From: CAJCJE01 sp035948315
Lineage (GTDB): Bacteria; Actinomycetota; Actinomycetes; Mycobacteriales; Pseudonocardiaceae
NCBI GenBank assembly: GCA_035948315.1
Contig: DASZJG010000073.1
Span: forward strand, 62,001-126,000
DNA length: 64,000 bases
Direction of reading: 5' to 3'
In this document: positions 25,516-35,153 of the stretch, one piece after another
Position numbering within the stretch: the stretch's first letter is position 1
How the letters are laid out: every line of letters starts with the position of its first letter
Notes under the pieces: generated by a model
Seen by the model: only the letters and a program-made list of their open reading frames with translations
Databases searched by the model: none
Told to the model about the DNA's origin: nothing
Position numbers and translations under genes: made by a program

Positions 25516-25912
25516 GGGGCGCAGTCCTTTCCAGCTCGACAACACTGCGCGAACGCGGCGGGAACTCTTCTCCCCGAGGATCCCGACGATCCCCGACGAG
25601 CCGGTGCCCGAGTGTCGAGCCTTTCCTGATCGCAATCGCCCAGGCAGCGGCCTTGACCGCCGGTGCTGGACATACTGCTTGGTCGTCAAGATGTTAATCC
25701 GGGGAAATGGCACCGCCCGCACTGGGTTACCGGAGTCGAACACCTCGTGCCTTGAGATCACACGGCGGCCACGGCAGGACTACGCTGGCCCCGACGAGGG
25801 AGAACCCTGGGCTTCTCCGCGCTGTTCCGCGCGTCGGGATCGATCGAGAGCCGCGGTGGGGCAAGACTGCGGAGGGCCCGAACGTACGACGCGAGAGTGG
25901 GAGCAGCGGTCC
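25516..25912. other. 397-bp divergent intergenic region between ctaB and tkt
   Basis: This spacer should carry the promoters for ctaB (leftward) and the tkt operon (rightward). I see no credible coding sequence, riboswitch or strong palindrome. The only local AT-enriched stretch is around 25680-25705. No -35/-10 pair with good spacing stands out. Confidence 0.5.
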
Positions 25913-28018
25913 GTGTCTGAAGAAGCTGTGTCTGACCAAGAAGGCCTCACCCGTCTTACCACCGCGATTGTGCCCGAGGACTGGACCGAGCTGGACAAGC
26001 GTGCGGTCGACACGGTGCGGGTGCTGGCGGCTGACGCGGTGCAGAAGGTGGGTAACGGTCATCCCGGCACGGCGATGAGCCTGGCGCCGGTCGCGTACTC
26101 GCTGTTCCAGCGGGTGATGCGGCACGACCCGAGTGACCCGGACTGGGCGGGCCGCGACCGGTTCGTGCTGTCCTGCGGGCACAGCAGCCTGACCCTCTAC
26201 ATCCAGCTGTTCCTCTCCGGCTACGGCCTTGAGCTGGACGACCTGAAGGCGCTGCGCACCTGGGGCTCGCTGACCCCCGGTCACCCGGAGCACGGGCACA
26301 CCCGGGGCGTGGAGATCACCACCGGTCCGCTGGGCCAGGGCCTGGCTTCCGCGGTCGGCATGGCGATGGCCTCGCGCCGCGAGCGCGGCCTGTTCGACCC
26401 GGACACGCCGGCCGGCGAGAGCCCGTTCGACCACCACATCTGGGTGGTGGCCTCCGATGGTGACATCGAGGAGGGCGTGACCTCCGAGGCGTCGCAGATC
26501 GCCGGTGTGCAGGCGCTGGGCAACCTGACGGTGATCTACGACAGCAACCACATCTCGATCGAGGACGACACCAAGATCGCGCTCGGCGAGGACACCGGCA
26601 AGCGGTACGAGGCGTACGGCTGGCACGTGCAGCACGTCGAGGGCGGCGAGAACGTCACCGGCATCCTGGCGGCGATCGAGAACGCGAAGGCGGTCACCGA
26701 CCGGCCCTCGATCATCATCCTGCACACGATCATCGGCTTCCCCGCACCGACCAAGATGAACAGCGGCAAGGCGCACGGTGCCGCGCTGGGCGCCGACGAG
26801 GTGGCCGCGACCAAGAAGATCCTCGGCTTCGACCCGGACAAGAGCTTCGAGGTGGCCGACGAGGTCCTCGCCCACGCTCGCGAGGTGGTGGACCGCGGCA
26901 AGACGGCGCACGCCGCCTGGCAGGTCGTCTTCGACAAGTGGGCCGCGAACAACCCCCGGCGCAAGGCGCTGTTCGACCGCCTGACCAGCCACGAGCTGCC
27001 GGCCGGCTGGGCGGACACGCTGCCGACCTGGGACGTGGACCCGAAGGGTGTCGCGACCCGCAAGGCGTCCAACGCCGTGCTCAACGCGCTGGCCGACGTG
27101 CTGCCGGAACTGTGGGGCGGCTCGGCCGACCTGGCGGAGAGCAACAACACCACGATGGCAGGCGCGGACTCGTTCGGTCCGGAGGCGATCGCGACCCGGG
27201 AGTGGAACGCGCACCCGTACGGACGGACGCTGCACTTCGGGATCCGCGAGCACGCGATGGGGGCGATCCTGTCCGGCATCGTGCTGCACGGCCCGACCCG
27301 GCCCTATGGCGGCACGTTCCTGACCTTCAGCGACTACATGCGCGGCGCGATCCGCCTGGCGTCGCTGATGAACATCCCGGTGACCTACGTGTGGACGCAC
27401 GACTCGATCGGTCTCGGCGAGGACGGCCCGACGCACCAGCCGATCGAGCACGTGGCCGCGCTGCGCGCGATCCCGAACCTGTGCATCGTGCGACCCGGCG
27501 ACGCGAACGAGACGGCGGCGGCCTGGAAGGCGCTGCTGGAGCGGCGTCGGCCCACCGGCATCGCGCTGACCAGGCAGAACCTGCCGGTCCTCGACGGCAC
27601 CAGTGCCGAGGGCGTGGCCAGGGGCGGTTACGTGTTGGCAGACGCGGAATCGGGTACGCCCGACGTGGTGCTGATGGCGACCGGTTCGGAGTTGCAGCTC
27701 GCGGTGAGCGCCCGCGCGGCCCTTGCCGAGCAGGGCATCGCGGCGCGCGTGGTGTCCATGCCGTGCTTCGAATGGTTCCTCGACCAGGACCAGTCCTATC
27801 AGGACAGTGTGCTGCCGCCGTCGGTCACGGCGCGGGTCAGCGTCGAGGCCGGCATCGCGCAGCCGTGGTACCGCTTCCTCGGCGGTGCCGGTGAGCCGGT
27901 GTCCATCGAGCACTACGGCGCGTCCGCGGACTACCAGACGTTGTTCCGGGAGTTCGGGTTCACCACCGAGCACGTCGTCGACGCGGCCAAGCGGTCCATC
28001 GCGCGCGCCAAGAACTGA
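25913..28018 (+). CDS. tkt: Transketolase
   Basis: This 701-residue thiamine-diphosphate enzyme of the non-oxidative pentose phosphate pathway moves two-carbon units between sugar phosphates. The TPP-binding region includes GNGHPGTAMSLAP and SDGDIEEGVTSEASQIAG. The transketolase signature lies in TYVWTHDSIGLGEDGPTHQP, with the catalytic Glu in FGIREHAMG. Length is normal for actinomycete enzymes. GTG 25913 has GGGAG upstream; GTG 25931 is a possible alternative. It is the first gene of tkt-tal-pgi-zwf-opcA-pgl. Confidence 0.95.
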   Translation: MSEEAVSDQEGLTRLTTAIVPEDWTELDKRAVDTVRVLAADAVQKVGNGHPGTAMSLAPVAYSLFQRVMRHDPSDPDWAGRDRFVLSCGHSSLTLYIQLFLSGYGLELDDLKALRTWGSLTPGHPEHGHTRGVEITTGPLGQGLASAVGMAMASRRERGLFDPDTPAGESPFDHHIWVVASDGDIEEGVTSEASQIAGVQALGNLTVIYDSNHISIEDDTKIALGEDTGKRYEAYGWHVQHVEGGENVTGILAAIENAKAVTDRPSIIILHTIIGFPAPTKMNSGKAHGAALGADEVAATKKILGFDPDKSFEVADEVLAHAREVVDRGKTAHAAWQVVFDKWAANNPRRKALFDRLTSHELPAGWADTLPTWDVDPKGVATRKASNAVLNALADVLPELWGGSADLAESNNTTMAGADSFGPEAIATREWNAHPYGRTLHFGIREHAMGAILSGIVLHGPTRPYGGTFLTFSDYMRGAIRLASLMNIPVTYVWTHDSIGLGEDGPTHQPIEHVAALRAIPNLCIVRPGDANETAAAWKALLERRRPTGIALTRQNLPVLDGTSAEGVARGGYVLADAESGTPDVVLMATGSELQLAVSARAALAEQGIAARVVSMPCFEWFLDQDQSYQDSVLPPSVTARVSVEAGIAQPWYRFLGGAGEPVSIEHYGASADYQTLFREFGFTTEHVVDAAKRSIARAKN

Positions 28019-28048
28019 AGTCAGCCAGACACGATAGGGAGCGAGCAC

Positions 28049-29164
28049 GTGAGCAACGATGATCGATTGGCGCAGCTGAGCGCCGCCGGTGTGTCGATCT
28101 GGCTGGACGACCTGTCCAGGGAACGGTTGACCTCCGGGAACCTGGCCGAACTCATCCGCGACAAGCACGTCGTCGGGGTGACCACCAACCCGACGATCTT
28201 CGCCAACGCGATCACCCACGGCGACGCCTACGCCGAGCAGGTCGGCGAACTGGCCGCGCGCAACGCGGACGTGGACGCGGCGATCCGCGAGATCACCACG
28301 ACCGACGTGCGCAACGCCTGCGACGCGTTCCGCGCCACCTGGGAGGCCACCAAGAAGGTGGACGGCCGGGTGTCCATCGAGGTGGACCCGCGACTGGCGC
28401 ACGACACCGACAAGACCGTCGCGCAGGCGGCGGACCTGTGGAAGACGGTGGACCGGCCGAACCTGTTCATCAAGATCCCGGCGACGCCCGAGGGCATTCC
28501 GGCGATCACCGCGACCATCGCCGAGGGCATCAACGTCAACGTCACGCTGATCTTCTCGGTGGCGCGCTACGGCGAGGTGATGGACGCCTATCTCGCCGGC
28601 TTGGAGCAGGCCAAGGCGAACGGGCACGACCTGAGCGCGATCGACTCGGTCGCCTCCTTCTTCGTGTCCCGGGTGGACACCGAGGTGGACAAGCGGATCG
28701 ACGCGCTGGGCACCTCCGAGGCGCACGCGCTGCGCGGTGAGGCCGCCATCGCCAACGCCCGCCTGGCCTACCAGGCATTCGAGGAGGTCAAGGCGAGCGA
28801 GCGGTGGCAGGCGCTGGTCGCGGCCGGTGCGCGCGAGCAGCGTCCACTGTGGGCGTCGACCGGCGTGAAGGACCCGGCGTACAAGGACACCCGCTACGTG
28901 GACGAGTTGGTGACCGACAACGTGGTCAACACGATGCCGGAGAAGACCATGGACGCGGTCGCCGACCACAGCGACATCACCGGCGACACGATCCGCGGCA
29001 CCTACGAGGCGGCGCAGGAGACCTTCGACGCGCTGGCCAACGCCGGGATCGACATCGACGACGTCTACCAGGTGCTCGAGGACGAGGGCGTGGACAAGTT
29101 CGACAAGTCCTGGACCGAGCTGATCGATTCGGTGCAGGACCAACTCGCCAAGGCGAAGGGCTGA
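28049..29164 (+). CDS. tal: Transaldolase
   Basis: This 371-residue class I aldolase-type enzyme transfers dihydroxyacetone units between sedoheptulose-7-P and glyceraldehyde-3-P. The Schiff-base lysine lies in NLFIKIPATPEG, and the N-terminal VGVTTNPTIFANAI is the family signature. The long form of about 370 residues is typical of actinomycetes. GTG 28049 has GGGAG upstream. It lies 30 bases after tkt and 9 bases before pgi, within one operon. Confidence 0.95.
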   Translation: MSNDDRLAQLSAAGVSIWLDDLSRERLTSGNLAELIRDKHVVGVTTNPTIFANAITHGDAYAEQVGELAARNADVDAAIREITTTDVRNACDAFRATWEATKKVDGRVSIEVDPRLAHDTDKTVAQAADLWKTVDRPNLFIKIPATPEGIPAITATIAEGINVNVTLIFSVARYGEVMDAYLAGLEQAKANGHDLSAIDSVASFFVSRVDTEVDKRIDALGTSEAHALRGEAAIANARLAYQAFEEVKASERWQALVAAGAREQRPLWASTGVKDPAYKDTRYVDELVTDNVVNTMPEKTMDAVADHSDITGDTIRGTYEAAQETFDALANAGIDIDDVYQVLEDEGVDKFDKSWTELIDSVQDQLAKAKG

Positions 29165-29173
29165 AGCGCGACA

Positions 29174-30799
29174 ATGGCAGATCAGAACGTGAGCGTTGTG
29201 GTCGTCGATCAGAAGCTGGCCGAGGAGGCCGCCTCGATCGCCGCCCGGCTGGCCGACGAGCAGGTGGCCAGCAAGACGACCGCGCAGGACCCCACGCTGT
29301 GGGGCGCGGACGCGGAGCACGAGGCGTCCATCCGGCTGTCCTGGGTCACGCTGGCCAAGACCTCCCGGCCGCTGATCGGTGAGATCGAGGCGCTGCGCGG
29401 CGAACTGCACGCCGACGGCATCGACCGGGTCGTACTGGCCGGCATGGGCGGTTCGTCGCTGGCGCCGGAGGTGATCAGCAACACCGCGGGCGTGCCCCTG
29501 GTCGTGCTGGACACCACCGACGCCGAGCAGGTGCGCGACGCGCTGGCCGGTGACCTGAGCCGCACCGTGCTGGTGGTCTCCTCCAAGTCCGGCGGGACGC
29601 TGGAGACCGACAGCCACCGGCGGATCTTCACCAAGGCGTTCACCGACGCCGGCATCGACGCGGCCAGCCGCATCGTGGTGGTGACCGATCCGGGGTCGCC
29701 GCTGGAGAAGCTGTCCGAGGAACTGGGCTATCGCAAGATCTTCCGGGCCGACCCGCACGTCGGTGGCCGCTACTCGGCGCTGACCGCGTTCGGTCTGGTG
29801 CCCGCCGGTCTGGCCGGCGCGGACATCACCGCCCTGCTCGACGAGGCCGCTGCCGCCGCGACGCTGCTGTCGGCGGACAGCGCGGACAACCCGGGCCTGG
29901 TGCTCGGCGCGGCGCTCGGTGCCGCGCACAGCACGGGCGCGGAAAAGGTGGTGCTGGGCGATTCCGGTTCCGGCGTCAAGGGTTTCGCCGACTGGGCCGA
30001 GCAGCTGATCGCCGAGTCGACCGGCAAGAACGGCACCGGCCTGCTGCCGGTCGCGGTGGAGGGCATCGACGCGCCGGGCTTCGCGGACGCGGGCACGGAC
30101 GCGACCCCGGTCGCGATCGGACCGGCCGCGGGCGCGGCGAAGATCAGCACCACCGGCCCGCTCGGCGGACTGATGCTGTTGTGGGAGTACGCGACCTCGA
30201 CCGCGGGCCGTCTGCTCGGCATCAACCCGTTCGACCAGCCCGACGTGGAGGCCGCCAAGGCCGCCGCACGGTCCCTGCTGGACAAGCCTGCCGGGTCGGA
30301 CGAGAAGGACACCCCGCTGGCCACCGACGGCGTGATCGAGATCCACGCATCGGAGGGCTGGTTCCCGTCCGGTGTGGACACCGTGGCCGGCGCCGTGCAG
30401 GCGCTGGTGAACGCGGCGCCGGAGTTCGGTTACATCGCGGTGCAGGCGTACCTGGACCGGTTGGACGACGCGTCGGCCGCGCTGCTGCGGCCGGAACTGG
30501 CGCGCCGCACCAGGTTGCAGACCACGTTCGGCTGGGGCCCCCGGTTCCTGCACTCGACCGGCCAGTACCACAAGGGCGGTCACCAGAACGGCGTCTTCTT
30601 CCAGATCACCGGTGTGGTCGAGGAGGACATGGCGGTGCCGGACCGGGAGTACACGCTCGGATCGCTCCAGCACGCGCAGGCGCTCGGTGACGGGCAGGTG
30701 CTCGCCCAGCACGGTCGCCCCGTGCTCCGGCTGCACCTCACCGACCGGGTTCAAGGACTCGCTCAGCTCGTGGCGGCAATCGCGGAGGTATCGAGGTGA
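29174..30799 (+). CDS. pgi: Glucose-6-phosphate isomerase
   Basis: This 541-residue enzyme links glucose-6-P with fructose-6-P. Two SIS-type phosphosugar domains are visible (VLAGMGGSSLAPEV with VVSSKSGGTLET). The C-terminal segment FGWGPRFLHSTGQYHKGG carries the catalytic His/Lys region of the actinomycete-type isomerase. It is placed between tal and zwf as in streptomycetes, supplying the oxidative branch. Its last codons overlap zwf by four bases (GTGA), indicating coupled translation. Confidence 0.93.
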   Translation: MADQNVSVVVVDQKLAEEAASIAARLADEQVASKTTAQDPTLWGADAEHEASIRLSWVTLAKTSRPLIGEIEALRGELHADGIDRVVLAGMGGSSLAPEVISNTAGVPLVVLDTTDAEQVRDALAGDLSRTVLVVSSKSGGTLETDSHRRIFTKAFTDAGIDAASRIVVVTDPGSPLEKLSEELGYRKIFRADPHVGGRYSALTAFGLVPAGLAGADITALLDEAAAAATLLSADSADNPGLVLGAALGAAHSTGAEKVVLGDSGSGVKGFADWAEQLIAESTGKNGTGLLPVAVEGIDAPGFADAGTDATPVAIGPAAGAAKISTTGPLGGLMLLWEYATSTAGRLLGINPFDQPDVEAAKAAARSLLDKPAGSDEKDTPLATDGVIEIHASEGWFPSGVDTVAGAVQALVNAAPEFGYIAVQAYLDRLDDASAALLRPELARRTRLQTTFGWGPRFLHSTGQYHKGGHQNGVFFQITGVVEEDMAVPDREYTLGSLQHAQALGDGQVLAQHGRPVLRLHLTDRVQGLAQLVAAIAEVSR

Positions 30800-32337
30800 C
30801 CCGATCGCTCGGCCGTTCCTACCGCAACCCGCTGCGCGACGAGCGGGACAAGCGGCTGCCCAGGATCGCGGGCCCCTGCGGCGTGGTGATCTTCGGCGTG
30901 ACCGGTGACCTGTCCCGCAAGAAGCTCATGCCGGCCATCTACGACCTGGCCAATCGCGGTCTGCTGCCGCCCGGTTTCGCGCTCACCGGCTTCGCCCGGC
31001 GCGACTGGGCGACCGAGGACTTCGGCGACGTGGTCTACAAGGCCGTCAAGGAGCACGCGCGCACGCCGTTCCGCCAGGAGGTCTGGGACCAGCTGGCGGA
31101 GGGCATCCGGTTCGTGCCGGGCAGCTTCGACGACGACAACGCCTTCGACACGCTCGCCAGCACCGTCGCCGACCTGGACCGCGTGCGCGGCACCGGCGGC
31201 AACCACGCCTTCTACCTGTCCATCCCGCCGGGCGCGTTCCCGGTGGTGCTCAAGCAGCTCTCCCGCTCCGGTCTGTCCGCACAGGACGGTGACCAGTGGC
31301 GCCGGGTGGTCATCGAGAAGCCGTTCGGCCACGACCTCAAGAGCGCGGTGCAGCTCAACGGGATCGTGAACGAGGTCTTTCCCGAGGAGTCGGTGTTCCG
31401 CATCGACCACTACCTCGGCAAGGAGACCGTGCAGAACCTGTTGGCGCTGCGCTTCGCCAACCAGCTGTTCGAGCCGATCTGGAACGCCAACTACGTCGAC
31501 CACGTGCAGATCACCATGGCCGAGGACATCGGTCTTGGCGGTCGTGCCGGGTACTACGACGGCATCGGCGCTGCCCGCGACGTCATCCAGAACCACCTGT
31601 TGCAGCTGATGGCGCTGACCGCGATGGAGGAGCCGCTCTCCTTCCACCCGCACGACCTGCGCGCCGAGAAGATCAAGGTGCTCACCGCGGCCAAGGCGGC
31701 CGGCCCGTTCACCGAGACCACCGCGCGCGGCCAGTACGTGGGCGGCTGGCAGGGCGGACAGAAGGTGCCGGGCCTGCTCCAGGAGGGCGGGTTCGACAAG
31801 CACTCGGTCACCGAGACCTTTGCCGCGATCACCGTCAACATCAACACCCGCCGGTGGGCCGGGGTGCCGTTCTACCTGCGCACCGGCAAGCGGCTGGGCC
31901 GCAGGGTCACCGAGATCGCGGTGATCTTCAAGCGTGCCCCGCACCTGCCCTTCGACTCCACCGACACCGCGGAACTCGGCCAGAACGCGCTGGTCATCCG
32001 GGTGCAGCCGGACGAGGGCATCACCATGCGGTTCGGCTCCAAGGTGCCGGGCACGACCATGGAGGTCCGGGACGTCACCATGGACTTCGGCTACGGCCAC
32101 GCGTTCACCGAGGCGTCGCCCGAAGCCTACGAGCGGCTGATCCTGGACATGCTGCTCGGCGAGCCGTCGCTCTTCCCGGTCAACGAGGAAGTCGAACTGT
32201 CCTGGAAGCTGCTCGACCCGGTGCTCAACCACTGGGCCGCGAACGGCAGGCCGGACAACTATCCCGCCGGCAGCTGGGGCCCGGAGTCGGCGGACAAGAT
32301 GCTCAACCGCACTGGACGTCAATGGAGGCGCCCGTGA
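30796..32337 (+). CDS. zwf: Glucose-6-phosphate 1-dehydrogenase
   Basis: This 513-residue enzyme starts the oxidative pentose phosphate pathway, oxidising glucose-6-P to 6-phosphogluconolactone. The NAD(P) motif is GVTGDLSRKKLMP at about residues 34-46, and the active-site signature is RIDHYLGKE with its catalytic His. The GTG start overlaps the pgi stop. The 3' end overlaps the opcA GTG start, so enzyme, assembly factor and lactonase are translated as a coupled chain. Confidence 0.95.
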   Translation: MTRSLGRSYRNPLRDERDKRLPRIAGPCGVVIFGVTGDLSRKKLMPAIYDLANRGLLPPGFALTGFARRDWATEDFGDVVYKAVKEHARTPFRQEVWDQLAEGIRFVPGSFDDDNAFDTLASTVADLDRVRGTGGNHAFYLSIPPGAFPVVLKQLSRSGLSAQDGDQWRRVVIEKPFGHDLKSAVQLNGIVNEVFPEESVFRIDHYLGKETVQNLLALRFANQLFEPIWNANYVDHVQITMAEDIGLGGRAGYYDGIGAARDVIQNHLLQLMALTAMEEPLSFHPHDLRAEKIKVLTAAKAAGPFTETTARGQYVGGWQGGQKVPGLLQEGGFDKHSVTETFAAITVNINTRRWAGVPFYLRTGKRLGRRVTEIAVIFKRAPHLPFDSTDTAELGQNALVIRVQPDEGITMRFGSKVPGTTMEVRDVTMDFGYGHAFTEASPEAYERLILDMLLGEPSLFPVNEEVELSWKLLDPVLNHWAANGRPDNYPAGSWGPESADKMLNRTGRQWRRP

Positions 32338-33473
32338 TCATCGACTTGCCGTCGACGACCACGTCGCAGGTCAACAACAAGCTGGTCGAGCTGCGCCAGG
32401 AGGGCGGCGCGACCACGCTGGGCCGGGTGCTGAACCTGGTCATCGTGACCGATGACGGGACCAAGACCGAGGCCGCCATCGACGCGGCGAACGAGGCCAG
32501 CCACGAGCACCCGTGCCGGGTGATCGTGGTGGCGCGCGGGGTGAAGAAGGCCGCGCCACGGCTGGACGCGCAGATCCGCTTCGGCGGCGACGCGGGTGCC
32601 AGCGAGGTCGTGGTGCTGCGGCTGTACGGCCAGCTGGCGGACGAGGGCGCGAGCAGCGTGCTGCCGCTGCTGCTGCCGGACACGCCGGTCGTGGTGTGGT
32701 GGCCCTCCGAACCGCCCGCGGTGCCGGCCAAGGACCCGATCGGCGCGCTCGCGCACCGGCGGATCACCGACTCGGCCAACGACAAGAACCCGACCAGGGC
32801 GCTGGAGCGGCTGCGCACCAGCTACTCCTCCGGCGACACCGACCTGGCCTGGACCAGGCTGACCCGCTGGCGCGCGTACCTGGCGGCCGCGCTGGACCTG
32901 CCGCCGCACGAGAAGGTGACCGGGGCCGAGGTGGTCGGCGAGGCCGACTCGCCGTCCACGGATCTGCTGGCCGCGTGGCTGTCCACCTGCCTGAAGATCC
33001 CGGTGACCAGGGCCAAGGCGACCTACGGCGAGGGCATCGTCGAGGTGCGGCTGGAGCGCCGCAGCGGCAACGTCGAGCTGGTGCGGCCGGACGGCAAGGT
33101 CGGCACGCTGACCCAGCCGGGCCAGCCGGACCGGCGGATCGCCCTGCAACGCAAGTCCGTGGCCGACTGCCTCGTCGAGGAGCTGCGCAGGCTGGACGAG
33201 GACGCCATCTACGACGAGGCCCTGCGCGGCCTGGCCAAGGTGGTCCGCGGCCGGGCGAGCACGTCGACCGCGCGGCGCGCCGCCGCGGCCAAGGCGACCG
33301 CACCGGCCAACGGCAAGGCGCCCGCCAAGGCCGCGCCGAAGACCGCCGCAAAGACGGTCGCCAAGCCGGCCGGCACCAGGAAGGCCGCCGCGCCGCGCAA
33401 GGCCCGCACCACCGCGCCGAAGCCGGCCCAAGCAGTCGAGACGGCCGCTCCGGCGCAGGCGAGCGAGTCGTGA
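32334..33473 (+). CDS. opcA: Glucose-6-phosphate dehydrogenase assembly protein OpcA with basic Ala/Lys-rich tail
   Basis: This protein of about 379 residues activates or assembles G6PDH; the family was defined in cyanobacteria and actinomycetes. The conserved part spans residues 1 to about 305 (LRLYGQLADEGASSVLPLLL, VVVWWPSEPP, LAHRRITDS). It continues into a tail of about 70 residues rich in Ala, Lys, Pro and Thr (AKAAPKTAAKTVAKPAGTRK), resembling histone-H1-like repeats. The tail is longer than in many homologues. GTG 32334 has GGAGG at good spacing and overlaps the zwf stop; ATG 32322 is in frame but less well placed. Confidence 0.92.
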   Translation: MIIDLPSTTTSQVNNKLVELRQEGGATTLGRVLNLVIVTDDGTKTEAAIDAANEASHEHPCRVIVVARGVKKAAPRLDAQIRFGGDAGASEVVVLRLYGQLADEGASSVLPLLLPDTPVVVWWPSEPPAVPAKDPIGALAHRRITDSANDKNPTRALERLRTSYSSGDTDLAWTRLTRWRAYLAAALDLPPHEKVTGAEVVGEADSPSTDLLAAWLSTCLKIPVTRAKATYGEGIVEVRLERRSGNVELVRPDGKVGTLTQPGQPDRRIALQRKSVADCLVEELRRLDEDAIYDEALRGLAKVVRGRASTSTARRAAAAKATAPANGKAPAKAAPKTAAKTVAKPAGTRKAAAPRKARTTAPKPAQAVETAAPAQASES

Positions 33474-34249
33474 CCGCTCCCGAGGTCGTCATCAGCCGCG
33501 ACGCCGACCTGCTCGCCGCTTCGGCGGCGGCGCGGTTGGTGACCAAGCTGGTCGATGCCCAGTCCGCGCGGGGCTGGGCATCGGTCGTGCTGACCGGCGG
33601 GCGCACCGGCAACGCCGTGCTGGCGCACCTGCGGGACAGCCCGGCCCGCGACGCGGTCGACTGGTCCACAGTGGACCTCTACTGGGGCGACGAGCGGTTC
33701 CTGCCGGCGGGCGACCCGGAACGCAACGAGACCCAGGCCCGCGAGGCGCTGCTGGACGCGCTGAACATGCCGGCCGAGCGGGTGCACGCGATCGAGCCCT
33801 CGGACGGCAAGTTCGGCGACGACCCGGACGCGGCAGCGGCGGCCTACGCCGAACTGCTGGCGGCCGCGGCGAAGCCGGAGGACCACGGCTCGGTGCCCAC
33901 CTTCGACGTCTGCATGCTGGGCGTCGGCGAGGAGGGCCACACCGCGTCGATCTTCCCCGACTCCCCCGCCGTGCACGAGACCGAGCGGACCGTCGTGGCC
34001 GTGCGCGACTGCCCGAAGCCGCCGCCGACCAGGGTGAGCCTGACCCTGCCGGCGATCCGGCGTTCGGCCGAGGTCTGGCTGATGACCGCGGGCGGCGCCA
34101 AGGCCGCTCCGGTGGCCACGGCGCTCGGCGGCGCGGGCGAGGTCGCCATTCCGGCGGCCGGCGCGCGCGGCCAGCGCCGCACGCTGTGGCTGCTGGACCT
34201 GACCGCCGCGGCGGAGGTGCCGGACGCGTTCCGGACGCCTTTGGTCTGA
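33470..34249 (+). CDS. pgl: 6-phosphogluconolactonase
   Basis: This 259-residue NagB/DevB-family hydrolase opens 6-phosphogluconolactone. Family motifs are VVLTGGRTGNAVL, DLYWGDERFLPAGDPERN and MLGVGEEGHTASIFP, the last two holding active-site Asp/Arg/His residues. GTG 33470 overlaps the opcA stop (GTGA). It is the last gene of the pentose phosphate operon and is followed 20 bases later by a strong hairpin. Confidence 0.94.
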   Translation: MTAPEVVISRDADLLAASAAARLVTKLVDAQSARGWASVVLTGGRTGNAVLAHLRDSPARDAVDWSTVDLYWGDERFLPAGDPERNETQAREALLDALNMPAERVHAIEPSDGKFGDDPDAAAAAYAELLAAAAKPEDHGSVPTFDVCMLGVGEEGHTASIFPDSPAVHETERTVVAVRDCPKPPPTRVSLTLPAIRRSAEVWLMTAGGAKAAPVATALGGAGEVAIPAAGARGQRRTLWLLDLTAAAEVPDAFRTPLV

Positions 34250-34268
34250 ACCACTCTCAACAGCGAAT

Positions 34269-34305
34269 CAGGGCCTGGTCAGCGCAAACGCGCTGCCAGG
34301 CCCTG
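34269..34305 (+). terminator. Strong hairpin terminator after pgl
   Basis: CAGGGCCTGG and CCAGGCCCTG form a perfect 10-bp stem. It is extended by CAGCGC/GCGCTG with one bulged T and an AAAC loop. There is no U-tract, which is common in actinomycetes. The position fits the end of the tkt-pgl operon. Confidence 0.85.
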
Positions 34306-34359
34306 GCTGTGTCGCAAACGGCATGGCTTTCACACTTGACCCGGCAGTAGGCTCGGCGC

Positions 34360-35007
34360 GTGCCAAGGACCTCGCCCTTCACTGGTCTCGCCGGCGGGCC
34401 GGCACCGGACGCGGTGACTATCGAGGTCGGGCGACCGAAGACGGCCGCGCTCGGGTGTTTCGGGGTGGTCACCCTTTTTCTGGCGATTCTCGCGGTGGCC
34501 GCGTTCAGCTACGCGGCGGGCTTCGTCGTCAACAAGGCAAGCGGTACGCCCGGTTCATTACGGATTGTCGCGATCGTGCTGGGCATCGTGTTCGTCGTGA
34601 TCGTGGTGTGCCTGGTCGCGGTGAGCGTCAAGGCGGTGCGGGCGCGGCAGGGTCTGGGCTTCGACGCGCGAGCGGTCTGGTGGCGGGACGGTTCCCAACT
34701 GGTGGAACTGCCCTGGGCCGACATCGCGGCGGCCCGGCTGGTGCGGCCCGCGAAGCCGCGAGGCGGCAGGTCGAGCGCGCCGGTCACACCCACGGTAGAG
34801 CTCTATCCGACCAGCCTCGACACGCTGCGGGACTATCAGCAACTGGTCGACAAGGTGATCTCCGGGCAGCCGGCCCGGCCGGAACTCTCCGTGCTCAGGT
34901 TCAGTTTTCGGCTGCCCGATGTCGACGCGGCCGACCTGGTCGAGTCGGCGGTCGGCCGATTCGCCCCTGCTCAGCTGGCGAACGGCCGGGAGGAAACGGC
35001 CGAATGA
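34360..35007 (+). CDS. PH-domain-like membrane protein, unknown function
   Basis: This 215-residue protein has two helices (about 31-55 and 67-90) followed by a beta-rich cytoplasmic domain of about 110 residues. The domain begins GLGFDARAVWWRDGSQLVELPW, typical of bacterial PH-like domains. It starts at GTG 34360 without a clear SD and may be leaderless. Codon 67 is TTA, the rare leucine codon tied to bldA control in streptomycetes. No function can be assigned. Confidence 0.65.
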   Translation: MPRTSPFTGLAGGPAPDAVTIEVGRPKTAALGCFGVVTLFLAILAVAAFSYAAGFVVNKASGTPGSLRIVAIVLGIVFVVIVVCLVAVSVKAVRARQGLGFDARAVWWRDGSQLVELPWADIAAARLVRPAKPRGGRSSAPVTPTVELYPTSLDTLRDYQQLVDKVISGQPARPELSVLRFSFRLPDVDAADLVESAVGRFAPAQLANGREETAE

Positions 35008-35030
35008 ACAGATCGTTCGGCAGTCGTACC

Positions 35031-35044
35031 ACCGAACGTTCGGT
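35031..35044. promoter_or_regulatory. Perfect 14-bp palindrome upstream of histidine kinase gene
   Basis: ACCGAACGTTCGGT is a perfect palindrome. A related half-site, CGTTCGG, occurs 20 bases earlier (35014-35020). It lies in the spacer before the sensor kinase gene and looks like a binding site for a dimeric regulator. The factor is unknown. Confidence 0.45.
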
Positions 35045-35153
35045 CACCGGACACCCTGTGCATCCGCAACTTTCTGCATCTTCAGGCGTCCCATAGACAG
35101 GATCGGTCACTCTCCTTTCACATAGCCGCAGCACCTGCCAAGGTGAGGAAACA

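Noticed and set aside
25727..30754. Very long open frame on the minus strand opposite the tkt-tal-pgi genes.
   Set aside because: It is a GC-bias shadow: Arg/Gly/Val/His-rich translation, no domain motifs, and it lies across five well-identified genes and their junctions.
25913..34249. Possible mobile element because of dense gene overlaps.
   Set aside because: This is the standard actinomycete pentose phosphate operon; no transposase, integrase or flanking repeats.
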